Shown: positions 32,527-44,900 of the stretch, piece after piece
Layout: each line of letters begins with the position of its first letter
How positions within the stretch are numbered: the first letter of the stretch is position 1
NCBI GenBank assembly: GCA_026874595.1
Contig: CM049306.1
Coordinates: 26,959,519 to 27,023,518, forward strand
Direction of reading: 5' to 3'
Source of the DNA: Sipunculus nudus
Lineage: Eukaryota > Annelida > Sipuncula > Golfingiida > Sipunculidae
DNA length: 64,000 nt
Notes under the pieces: generated by a model
What the model saw: the letters and a program-made list of their open reading frames with translations, nothing else
Databases searched by the model: none
Told to the model about the DNA's origin: nothing
Program-made: the position numbers and the translations under genes

Positions 32527-35339
32527 GAATAAGAGATAGGGGACATAATTCAGATGTATACTGAAAGTGTATTAAAAGTAAATAGATCTCAAGAGAATTG
32601 ATTTATAATTACCAGATATGTAAGTTACACAGTAAATAATGGTAAATTATGAATTTTTAAAGTAAATATTAATTATTACTGGTTATTTTAACTATCTTTC
32701 ATCTCCTTTCATCCTCTTTCATATTCTTTCATCAAATTAGTGAGACCCCTACATGGTTAGGTTGTTCTTTTCTCTTGATATTGGCTGACGTCATCAACTG
32801 GTATTGCTGTCTTCCAATGTTTAATATATTGCAGTCAGTATGAACTGTCTTGCAATATTTTGGATTTTTTTTTTTCATGCCAATTACAAGCCAGGTTAGA
32901 CATTATTATTTACTCGTTAGAGGAAAGGCCCCTGCAACCTTTAGGCATATAGCTCAGAGCTTTTTATACTGTCTCCTCTGTATTAAAAAAAAAGTATCCT
33001 GGTAAACATGCCAACATGGGTATCGGTACAGACTATTCTTGTTCTGTTTGACAGAGTTCTGTCAAATTATGCAAATTTTGTTTCTGTCGGATGATTGACG
33101 GCGGGAATTTTTTTACGCTTTACAATGTTTACGGTCACCTGATTGGATGCTCGTTTGTCCAGTGCTTATGATTAATCATTGAATGAAAATGTAATTAAGG
33201 TCACATAGAGTTAATGGATAGGTAAATTGTGAAGCTCTTGACTGTGTTAACAAGTATTATGCGCTACCTTCTGCACCACACAAGACGAGTTGGGAATGAG
33301 TGGTCAAGTGGGGATATGTAATTCTGTGGTAGTTCAGAAAGAGCCAAATGACCTATTATGACAATTGTATGTGTGTATGAGAATTGGTTTTAGTTAAAAT
33401 GAGGGTTAATTTTTGTTAAGCATCCAAGCCCGGATGTTGCAAAAGCTTAAAAATTTACCCTCAGCTGCCTACCACTAAAGCATGCTCTGTCTCACACTTC
33501 GCAGGAAAAGGTTGATTGCTGGTTTATTTGTAAACCCTAACCCTTGAAATACACCAAATATCTGTGAGACAGCCGTGATCCATGTGCATACAAATGTCTG
33601 GAGGGCGCAAGTCAATGGATCTGAATGACATTGACAGGACATGCACATAAGCCAAGGGGTGTTAACAATCAGAGGGAGGAATCATGTTGGTTATGAGCAT
33701 GTTGAATCTCTTGAAGAAAGGTTAAATTGTACATTATTCCAGGGTAAGAGATACAAGAAAAGGATAAAGGATACAATTATTGTACAGAGCAGTAAGTTGG
33801 ATCTATTATTGGAACATTTTACGTTTATCTATCATGGATAAAAAAGTCCTGAACAGCAGCCTGAATTGTGCACATGCATCCTTCATCTACTTGCAACTTC
33901 TTGTTCCTAATCCTTAACTTTGTTCCTTTAACCAATATGTAGCCTGGATTCCAAAGTCGCTCCAAATATAACTTCATTAAATGCGGTGTACATATCCTGG
34001 ATATAGCCTCATAAAAAGCATCAAGAAAACTGGAGAACTTTAAACCCTTGTTAATAAAAAAATCATGAAAAATCAAATCTTACGTCTATGACATAAACTC
34101 AAGTAATCTAAGGCAGAAATAGTACTTCATTCAATTGACCGATAAATTTAGGTAAATATTGTGATTAAGTATGAAGACAAGACTCACTTTTAAAACTTTG
34201 CAACCCTGGCGCTTGAAACTGTCTCAGAATCTGAAACAATGACCAGTGTGACCTTTGCTCGCAGACATTGTCCACAGTTAATACATTTTAACAACAAGTT
34301 TATACAGGCAGGCTACTGGTCTGCCATGGCTTGAGGAAACTCCAGAGCAGAAATCTTCGCTGCTTATCACCACTTATATGGACATTCTTCTAATTGACAT
34401 TTAAGGTGGAAAACACTGTGGAACTGGGAAGTGGTAGTGACATACATATTTGATAAAAATATCTTTGTTTCATGATGAATACAACCCTTTTTAAAGAAAT
34501 ATCAGAATTTTATTCCCAAGTTGAATGTCTCCAGTTATCTAAAAGGATCTTCTAGGGCTCTCATTCAGTGTAGCATAGGGAGAGAGCACGGGAACTAGGG
34601 CTACTCCAGATAGTGAATACATGCAATCCTACAAACAGGATATATTTTAGAGCGATGTTTGTTCACCCATCAATGGCAGTGTGTAAAAGTACTAAATAAA
34701 GTAAAACCCGGACCCTATTCAGTTTCCACATTTTCAAAGAATTATACCAGTTTAGGTTCATTATATGGGCTCAGAGCAACTAGAAAATCACCAGCGCACT
34801 GTGAAGGCTGTTCAAGACAGAGTGTTCTACTTTTTTCTACCTCCTTATTACACTAACTCTGCTTCATTTCAACTCCCCCCCCCCCCCCCCCCCCCCCCCG
34901 CGACCAGTCATTCTTAAGTGCACTAGAGCCCCCAGTGTACCTGCATTTGTTCACAGGAAAGGGCCCATTTCCTGCAATAGGGGTCTAGGATCGTAGTTTA
35001 TTAACACTTATCACAACACATTGATCATTGAGATGAGCAACTAACAGAGTGATTATATGTGTAACACATTTTAATTCTTATATGGAATTTTGCTCGAATG
35101 TAATGAAATTAAGTGAATATAGTTTATAAGCAATGGTCTTAATTCTGTATAATTTATGTGCACTTAACCAGTTAACATGTACATATAAGAATCTCAAGTC
35201 GCTCTAACCAACATTTGAAATCGCTGTTGTGGTTATCTTTGATATTCTCACATGGGATAGGTCAATTGCAGCCTGAACCTTGGCCATTATGACCACCTCA
35301 AAGTGTATGTTTGCATTACATCATGCAGGTTAAGAACCC
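32527..35339. other. Intergenic stretch without a gene
   Basis: AT-rich. Notable points are a C35 homopolymer at about 34875-34909 and, near 33938-33960, the inverse of the 23-bp motif at 28727. No conserved frame seen on either strand. Confidence 0.5.
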
Positions 35340-36110
35340 AACCCTGGAATTCAGACCCTTTGAAACAATTGGACCTATGATTCTAAAATTCAGCATACAG
35401 TTAGATGTCCCAAAAATCTCCTACCATACCAATATTGGGTCACTACAATTAGTTGCTTCGGGATATTAAGGAAAAACCTCAATTTTCTATTAAAAACCCA
35501 TTGTCACACTTCAAGACTGCATAATATCAAAACCACTGACCTGATATTTATCTTATTTATTATTTATAACCTTTTCTCTATATATTTCCTATGTACATAC
35601 CAGAAATTAGTTTTATGTATATTATTGAAGTTATGGGCCCAAACATAATGCACTTTGTAAAAAAAAAAACAGGAAAGATATTTGCTCACTTAACATGAGA
35701 ATTGTTGAAGCTAGAGACTGTTTTTCAAGGATATAACTTAATTTAATCAAATTACAATTGTATAACCAAAATTAGATCTGAAATTTGCAAATTTAGGTTA
35801 TTAGCATAAAATAAAATAAGTAACTTGAATTTTGCCAAACTTCAGCCATGGCACATTTTTTTCCCTGTAAGTTTTTTTATTCAATTTTCACAGCAGGTAT
35901 GCATAAGAAATTAATCTGTTGAATTTTGATATTTGAAAATAAAAGCTAAAAAACATAGGCTAGTTATTGAAGTTTCTTCAGAGGCTCCATTGCATTCATT
36001 TGCATCTCCAGGCTGCCCATTTCTGGTCACTACAGCCCTGCCTGAGTAACCTTATTAGTGATGCAACACTGGTCCCCTGCTGTCACAGGTGCAGTTATTC
36101 TCATGTCACT
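35340..36110 (+). mobile_element. Helitron-like remnant related to element A
   Basis: It is closely similar to the core of A on the plus strand (the segments ACAGTTAGATGTCCC, GGAAAAACCTCAATTTT, TATGGGCCCAAACATAATGC and GCTAGTTATTGAA appear in the same order as at 43740-45800 and 52420-52900). Both terminal hairpins are missing, so it is a truncated copy. It lies upstream of the SLU7 ATG, possibly in the 5' UTR intron. Confidence 0.75.
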
Positions 36111-36696
36111 CTCCCCCCCCCCTCTACACCCCCCCCCCCATATCAAGTGTATTGCAATAATTGTTATTGGATTTCTTTAATGGTGAAGCTGTGTCCATTC
36201 CAATGAACAAAATATATCTTGAGAAATCCAGAAGATGCCATGTTGTGGCATTATTTTCAATTTAAATCATTTAATTATAATATAATTAAACCCATCAGTA
36301 GGCATAATTTGATAATATATGAGCCAAACCAAGGATAAATAAAGGTGCAATTTAGAATTGTGAATTATTAATAAAATGTTCTTTTCAGATTTGTATTGTT
36401 TTGCAATTTCAAAAAATAAATTTTATAAAAAAATTAATATGTCTGTATGCAAAATGTCATGTCGCATGATGAAATAAGCTATAGATTCTGATGCAGTTTA
36501 AAATTGTGCATCAAATTAAATATTCAGATATGTATGTTATATTGTAAAAGTATAGTAAAATTTATAAACTTGAAAAAAAATGATGTAATTAAAAAAAATT
36601 AGGATCTGTTGCAAACATTCATTCATTATTCTCCTGCCCTAGTGGAATTGGAATTGAAGAGATTTTTTTGTTTGTTTTCCATCTATCTGCCTGTTT

Positions 36697-37890
36697 TAAG
36701 TTCACTCTGTGAACTTGTGCCATTATGCTGCGTCAACTGTCCACCGTCCACTGAATTACTGAACATGAGATGAACTTGCAAAAATAAGCTTTTGGTGGCG
36801 CCACCTGTGTTGACCTACTTTCTGTAGGATGAAATGGTCTTTTTCTACTTCTTCCAAGATAAGTCAATAAGTATAAATATTTGGCCTTCATATCATAGTC
36901 AACAGTTCCTGAGAGGAAGGGGAATAATTTGAGTTTTTAAATTCAGTCATGTCATTTTCAAGATGGCGTCTCTCTGGAACTTTAAATTGTGTCGATAGCA
37001 AAATTTGACCACTTGATGTGTTTCCATACATGATGTATTGTCCGTTACCAAATATCTTAGGAACTGCTGCAGCCTTCAGTTTCAAATTTCACAGGAATAT
37101 TGATCATGTGACTGCTTAATGATTTTGACCTGCAGATGGAGCCACCTATGTTGACCTTTCTGCAGACTGTAATGGTTTTTTTTTGCTTTTTCAAAGATAT
37201 ATCTTTATGTATTTATTTGTTATAATCTGTCAAAACAGTCTCCTCTTAGACCCTTGGACAGATATTTCCGAAAACGGCATAGTTGTTCCCTCAACTATGT
37301 AGTTGTTCGTAACAGTGACTGGTGGCACCACTTGTAATCTTTTCTGTGCAGTGCAAACCTGGGTGTCTTTTAGATAACGGCCCATATCTCAGGAGTGGTT
37401 TAACGTATTGAGCTGAAATGGTGCATGTCCATAGATCTTGAATCTCCCCTTCCCATAATGGAGACTTGTGGCGCCACCTTCAATACTTTTTGCTTAGCAT
37501 CCGTCTGTGCATTTGCCATTTGTTTGTCTTAGTGGTTGTTCAGTGTATTGGGTTGAAATTGTGCATGTCCATAGATCCTCGACACCTCCATCTTGTAAAC
37601 AAGACTGGTGGCGCCATCTGCAATCATTTTCCCGTTGTGTCCATCCGTACATTTTCTTAGGGTGAAAATTGCTTGTATCTCAGGAGTAATCTGAAATTTG
37701 GCATGAGCATCCATCTTGGAAAGTTTTCTCAGAAACAAGACAGGTGGCGCCACCTTCTTTGTCCAATAGGACAGAGGCCACTTGGAAAGGAATGAATGGT
37801 ATTTTCACATTCACTTTTTTCTTTCTTAATCACCCGCCATCATGCACAGTAATTCACAGACTGAACAATAGACCCCTGGGTCTCTTTTTA
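36697..37890 (+). mobile_element. Helitron-like element with GGTGGCGCCACC units
   Basis: It opens with a perfect 8-bp hairpin (AAGTTCAC TCT GTGAACTT). The core has units carrying GGTGGCGCCACC or variants (about 36794, 37131, 37321, 37470, 37608, 37743) and shares phrases such as GTGCATGTCCATAGATC with 50290-50960. It may end at the AGACCCCTGGGTCT hairpin (37870-37883). The boundaries are approximate. Confidence 0.5.
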
Positions 37891-37984
37891 AATATTCAAT
37901 AATTATGAATAAACTTTTTTTCTTTTAAGCACTGTTGAATAAAATTTTTTATCCTGTATGTATATGCAAAGGTTTTGAAACTAA

Positions 37985-38120
37985 CCCCCCCCCCCCCCCC
38001 CCACACACACACCCCCCACACACACACCCTCCAGCATTGAGTATTTCTGACCGAGCACTGGGGACAATAGTTTTATTGCAACTGCATAAAATTGTTTAAC
38101 ACACACACACACACACACTA
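37985..38120. repeat. C-run and (CA)n microsatellites
   Basis: A C18 run passes into CA/CCA repeats (37985-38035), followed by a pure (AC) run at about 38099-38118. Confidence 0.95.
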
Positions 38121-38486
38121 TCAAGTCCTTTCACCTTAGGACTGGGAACTTTCTTGCAACTGTTCACAATTTAAAAATTGAAAAAAAAGATTGGTTTCAA
38201 TAAAAAAAATTGGATCTACCTGAATAAATGTGTAAACTGCTGAAGTGTCAACAGCTTATCAAAATGCCAACCAATGAGCATGGAAATAGTTTAGATCTGT
38301 CTTATTTTCACAAACTGCCTACATGCTTCAGTTTCATCATTAGGAAACATATGGTCAGATCACAAAATATTATTTGCAACAATATCTTCAATTATATCAA
38401 CCATTCATGGCCTGTGTTACCTCTTCCTCTCAGACTTTATTTCCATTTGATATTATTTAAGATTTTTAAGTATAAGGTCAACTTCA

Positions 38487-38516
38487 GCTGAGCACAGTGG
38501 CCCATGGATCTCATGT
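38487..38516 (+). mobile_element. Decayed Helitron-like 3' end
   Basis: CAGCTGAGCACAGTGGCCCA followed by TGGATCTCATGTT matches the CAGCTGAG...GACCCATGGGTC...CTTGT end of elements A and B with several substitutions. The rest of that element is not recognisable. Confidence 0.4.
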
Positions 38517-38726
38517 TGCATTATTAAATGGTTTCAGGCCACACAGGTTTCGTTTATAAAATGGTGCAAATGTTATTTATACCTAATTTGCTTTTTTAAA
38601 CATGTTTATTAAACGTAATTGTAAATATATTATATCATTTATATGTATTGACATTGGAATTTTTATAGCATTTTATACAGTTAATAAACTTATGTTTATT
38701 ATTATTCTTTATTATATATTCTGCAG

Positions 38727-38913
38727 ACATAAAGATGTCATTCCAACTGAATGTGCCACCCTCTGTGGTGGCCAAGACATCTCGTTTGGAAGAGGAAGAA
38801 GGTGATGATGGAGAACCAAAGAAGCAGTCACGAGAGGACTGGAAGAAACTCAAGGAGCTGGAGGAAGCCAGAAAGGCAGGGACAGCACCTGCCATGCAAG
38901 ATGAAGAGGGAAA
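38727..38913 (+). CDS. SLU7: SLU7 exon with start codon
   Basis: The acceptor TATTCTGCAG is followed by eight bases of 5' UTR (ACATAAAG) and the ATG at 38735. It codes 59 residues plus two bases. The donor is GTTTGT after GGAAA, and the split codon AA|G gives Lys, followed by DINPHIP as in other SLU7 proteins. The acidic stretch EEEEGDD and [15 protein letters not shown] are visible. Confidence 0.93.
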
Positions 38914-41900
38914 GTTTGTACTTTTTAATATTTCTTTATATCCAATAGACCCCTCTGGAAAAGGGAACATTTGTAACTGGGGGTAAGAAAATACCAACTT
39001 AGCAACAATACAGGTCTGCATAATATTTTCTTTGAAACCAGAAATTGGGTGACAGAGAATGAGACCACTTTTTTGCATCTATTGGCCAATCTCTTACACA
39101 GCTAAAAACAAAGTTAACAAACTATTGCAGCAAGATTCTGTTCTCATATGGTGTCACAACTTTTATTGCTTTTGGTTCATTCCCTGTGAAATGGCATGTT
39201 TCATAAACATGAGGGTTTCAAAAATATCCTAGACTTGACTGATGTTGTTTCCATTCTGTTTGACTTTTACCTTAGTTTTATATGTTACAACTCAAGTGAA
39301 ATTGTATATTTAAATGATAACTGTGCAAATTTCTGTCCAACATTTGTTTTGCCCTTCTCAAACCAGAAATAACATAATATCCATCTGGTTGCAAACTCAT
39401 TTCATAACTATTAATCATTTTAATTGGAAGTAGATTTCATGAACTTAAAAGAGATTGAACTAAGTCTTTTCAATTTTATTGCTAAATGAATCACTCAGCT
39501 GTAAGACAAAATAAATTTATTATCTGGACTAAGTAATCACACAGCTGTTTGTAAGATATCTCACCAAATCTGGAAGTTTGTTACAATGATTCATTTCTAT
39601 GAACAGTACTTCTGAAACTATAATCTAGTTTTAGATTTAAAGCATGTTTATATCATTTTACTAGATCCTACATTCTTTTCCTTGTGTTTTGAGTACATTT
39701 GTTTCATAACAATTTATGTATTTACTACAGCAGATGATTGTACTTTGTTTCAGGGACATTAATCCACACATCCCTCAGTATATCATGCAGGCTCCGTGGT
39801 ATTTTGGGGCTTCACAGGCTACACTGAGACATCAGAGAATACAGGCTGAGAAGATCAAAGAATATAACAGGATGGGACAGTGGTACCACAGGGGTGTACA
39901 AAAGGTAGGAGGTTTTGAAAAACCAAATGTCTTTGCTTGCGAAGAATACTGTGGTTTGCTCTTTGTTTGCAAAAGCTTCAAATTTGTGATATATGTGAAG
40001 GGAAAAATTATAGCAAAAAATAAAACCTTTGTAGATCCGATTCCTCTTCTCTACAGATGTATAGTCTTGATACTTTATTATCATTGGCATCTGATGTACA
40101 TTATCCATATCTGTAGTGTCAAGATCTTAAACAGGAAAAATTAATATTACAAATAATAACATTCTATGTTACCCATAAATCAAAGATTTATATTAATAAT
40201 TCAGGATCTGTTATATTAACTGCCATTAATGAACAAGAATTTTCATTCATTCAGTGTTCCATATGGTCCTCATCAAATTGTTAAGATATTGCCTGCATAT
40301 GAAATAATTAATATGACAGTGGATATACACTATAGAGGTTTCTGTTTTGTCATTTCTGGGAAATAGAACCCTCACAAAACAGTGACATATTAAAACAACC
40401 AAATTTTGACCCTGTAAATAAAAAGCCAACCTGTCTAGTAATTCCCCTGTCTAGTAACCCTGTTGTAATAGCACAGTTTCAGTACTGAACTTGTCAGAGA
40501 TTTGAACTTACAAGCATACTGATCTGCTGGTAAAGGATTGTGGGTAAAGGAATAATTTTCCTACAATGCACTGGGGCCTCTAAATGTATCAGTGGCATAG
40601 GTATACATGTAGAGAAGAACACAGAAACATATTTGATCAGAGTTGTTCCAAGGCAAATGACATGGGAGTAAATGTTTTTGTGATACACACTTAATGATAT
40701 AAGTAACATTGGTAAGCATCCTTTTGTTCAATGTAGAGAGAAGGGTTTTACTTGGATTGTCATGAGCTTTGATTTTGGAGTTGGACCATTAAGTCAAGGA
40801 GTCTTTCCCTTTCACACAATCCCTAAATGGAAGAGGTTTCTTTTGAAAAAAAATGTCTCCTCTGGTAGGGTGCAGTATGCTTCAAATATAAATATGTGAA
40901 TAGGATATGTTGCAGAACCCAACAGATTATTAACTGAAACCGCCAAAACAGAGTTTTGCCGATACTATGTTTTCAGTTGCACGCCGCCGCCGACGTATAG
41001 GTTTCCGGAGAACTCCTCAGTAACCACTGGGCAGAATTTTTCAAAATTCGGAATTATGAGCTTGTCACATGTGAACTGCTGCCCCCTCATTTTTGGTTGA
41101 CCTCTGACCTTTCCTTTCTGCCCAGCCTCCATCTGTGCGTCTGTTTTGACACATTTACCGACATATCTTCGGACTCATTTGATCAATCAGGAAAAAACAT
41201 TTGCACAAATGTAGCCCTTGGATAGTTTTATAACATACACAAAAATGATGGCGCCACCTGCAACCATTTTTGCACAGCATCCATTTATTCGTCTGACTTG
41301 GGTTAAAATCACTCTCATCTCAGCAGTGGTTTGACTTTCCACCTGAAATTTTGCATGTGTATACATTTTGGATAGTTCCTCGTTCAAATAACAGGTGGCA
41401 TCACCTACAGACATCCAAGCTAATATGTAACACATTTAACTCTATTTCCCTTTGCAACTCAATCAATGCCTCACTTCACCCGTCCTACTCTGATTTTGGC
41501 AAATACATATAGTCGCTTGTCAACTACCTGTATTCTAGTTTTATATTAAGGGTCATGTGGTTTTGAGAAAGGTTTTCCCCAGGCCACAAACAAGTTGGCT
41601 ACACATTTTGATATTATAGGCATTATTAAACATGTGTATTCAGAATATTGCAAATTATTGTATCCCTAGACAAAGTCGGGAGATACTATGTTTTCATACC
41701 GGTCCCGCTGCTGCCGCCGCATATAAATCTTGTTGGCGCGATAACTCAAAAAATATTTCACGGATCTTTACCAAACTTAGTATATGAATAGATATGGGTG
41801 AGACGACGACACCTATATAACATGAGGTCATGACCTTGACTAGGAGTGTCCTTGACCTTGAATAGGTCCAATTTTGGGGAAAATCACACAAATTCTTAAA

Positions 41901-44900
41901 TATCTCAAGAAATCTTGCATTGATTGATCCCAAAATCAACTTGACCAAAGATCTTGGATAGTAATGTCATTTACCTGAAACAGGTGGTGCCACCTGTTAT
42001 TCTTTTACTTGTTTTCATGCTGTTTAATACCCCCATCATTGCCACTTAACAGTACTGTGAACATTCAAAAACTATCGAACAGATTTCTTTCATATTATGC
42101 ATATACATAGATATGGGTTATGGGATGATGCTTATTTAATTTGGGGTCATGACCTTTCCTATGAGAGTGGCCTTGACCTTGAATATTGCCATATATGTTG
42201 AAAATCACACAAAATCATTAATATCTCAATAAGGGATGCATTGATTGGTTCAAAAATCAACTTAAAGGAAGATCTTGGATAGTGTTGTCATGTATCGGAA
42301 ACTGATAGCGCCACCTGTTATTCTTTTTGTGCCGTTTAATACCCCATCATTGCCACTTAACAGTACTGTAAGCATTATCAGTCAAAAACTAATGGACAGA
42401 TTTCTTTCATATTATGCATATACATAGACATGGGTTATGGGATGATGTATATTGAAATTGGGGTCATGACCCTTTCAGTGAAAGTGACCTTTTCTATGAG
42501 TGTGGTCTGATATTAATTGTTGCTGAAGATTGGGGCCCTGTTCTTAAAGGGGGGTGGGGGTTGGGATTAATTGTCTGGGGATACTATGGCACCTGCGGTG
42601 CAAAGAAATATCTAGTTACAGTAGTATTTATATATATATATATATATATATCATATTATTTTCTTAACAGTTCTTAACTGAGTAGCAGTAGTTCCTCAAA
42701 TAAATGTTTTGTTTAGACAAAGTTAAAGATCCTTGGAGTATTGAAATGTGATGCATTTAATAAAACTTTTTTTTTCTTGCCATGCTGACTCGGGTAAATC
42801 ATTTATGTAACAGATTTAATATTTCATTAAAATTATTTGATATTGAGAACAGAAGCTGATGCTTAATGTACATATGAATTGTTTCTGTAGGGGCAAGTGG
42901 CTACAAAATACAGAAAGGGTGCTTGTGAAAACTGTGGTTCCATGACCCATAAGAAAAAGGACTGCCTCGAGGTAAGAGGATACATATTTCTGAGCCCCTT
43001 TAAAATGGAACTGAGCTAAAAAGTTTGCTTAAAAAGAAATGTTTCAGTAGAAATATAGTTTGACAATCCAATCTTGTATTAATAGAAGAGTTTGCGATAA
43101 AATGATTGTCTTTGCATCATAGGTGCAGTATTTTATTTGCAATAAAAAGTATTCTGTCTCACTAAACATCATGGGTAATCCACTGTTATTCCTGTAATTT
43201 ATTGTTCATTAATATACTTTATTTCTGATAAATTTAACCCAATATCTGATAAGCTGATATATTAATTCCATTTATTGTTAATTGCTTAATGTAGAAATGC
43301 TATGCTTTACACAGCGCCCAAGGAAAACTGGTGCCAAGTTTACAGGTGATAAAATAGCTCCAGATGAGTTCTTGCAGCCAGACCTCAGTTTTGACTATAC
43401 CTCCAAGAGAGATCGATGGAATGGCTATGATTTGGATGAACATAAGCGCATTGTGGAGGAGTTTGCAAAAATAGAAGAGGTAAGTTCAAGAATGACTTTT
43501 TACGATTTTAGAGTCGGGTCTTTTCTGATTAACATCATTTCAGATCAACCCATGTGGTCCTGCTTAATAGTGATGTTAAAAGCCTTTCGCAAGAAATATG
43601 AGAATAATATGAAAATTTAATGGCTCTAATTTTTCAGCTCAGCTGACTATAAGTCTTCTGAGCTATAGTCGTGGTCCATTGTCTGTTGTCCGTCCGTCCG
43701 TAGATGTGGCACGTTTTGAAACCCTAAGACCTAGGAATCCAAAATTCTGCATAATGTTTGATGTCCCAAAGATCTCCTACCAAGCCGAAAACTGGGTCTT
43801 TGCAACTTCGTTCCTTTGAGAAATTCAGGAAAAACCTCAATTTTTTATTAAAAACCTATTTTTACACTTCAGGACTGCCTAATGTCAAAACCTCTCATCT
43901 GTTTTTCCTTATATTTACCTTGAATATTCCTCTATATAGTTCCTATGTACATGCCAGAAATTAGGTCTGTATTATATAATTGTATCCGCCAAAACGAAGT
44001 TTTGCGGATACTATGTTTTTGACCGGGTTCCGCCGCCGCCGCGTTCGTTTCCGGAGAACTCCTCTGAGACTACTGGACAGATTTTTCCGAAACTTACACA
44101 AATTATCGGGTCACATGTGAACTGGTGCCTAACCAAGTGACCTTGACCTCTGACCTTTCGTCTCTGCCCAGCGTCCGTTTGTGCGTCTGTTTACACACAT
44201 AAACCCATATATCTCGGGAACCGTTTGACCGATCCGGAAAATTTTTTTACACAAATGTAGCCCTGGGATAGCTTTATAACATACACAACAAAAGGTGGCG
44301 CCACCTGCAACCATGTTTGCACAGTGTCCATCTGTTCATCTGCCTGGGGTTAAAATCACTCATATCTCTGCAGTGGTTTGACTAATTCACCTAAAATTTG
44401 GCATGCATATACATCCTAGATAGCTTTCTCAATTTTATGACAGGTGGCGCCACCTACATTCACGTTAACGCTCCACACATAAACCCATATATCTCGGGAA
44501 CCGTTTGACCGATCCGGAAAAAAATTTTACACAAATGTAGCCCTGGGATAGCTTTATAACATACACAACAAAAGGTGGCGCCACCTGCAACCATGTTTGC
44601 ACGGTGTCCATTTGTTCATCTGCCTGGGGTTAAAATCACTCATATCTCTGCAGTGGTTTGACTAATTCACCTAAAAATCGGCATGCATATACATCCTAGA
44701 TAGCTTTCTTGATTTTATGACAGGTGGCGCCACCTACATTCACGTTAACGCTCCACACATAAACCCATATATCTCGGGAACCATTTGACCGATCCGGAAA
44801 AAATTTTACACAAATGTAGCCCTGGGATAGCTTTATAACATACACAACAAAAGATGGCGCCACCTGCAACCATGTTTGCACAGTGTCCATTTGTTCATCT

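Noticed and set aside
33825-34076. 83-codon minus-strand frame
   Set aside because: Its composition is gene-like, but there is no recognisable domain, and no splice or promoter support. It also contains the 23-bp repeat motif.
38751-38948. 65-codon plus-strand frame overlapping SLU7 exon 1
   Set aside because: It is an alternative frame of the same exon. The SLU7 frame alone matches the family.
38635-39078. 147-codon minus-strand frame
   Set aside because: It is a shadow antisense to SLU7 exon 1. The serine-rich run mirrors the acidic and lysine codons of SLU7.
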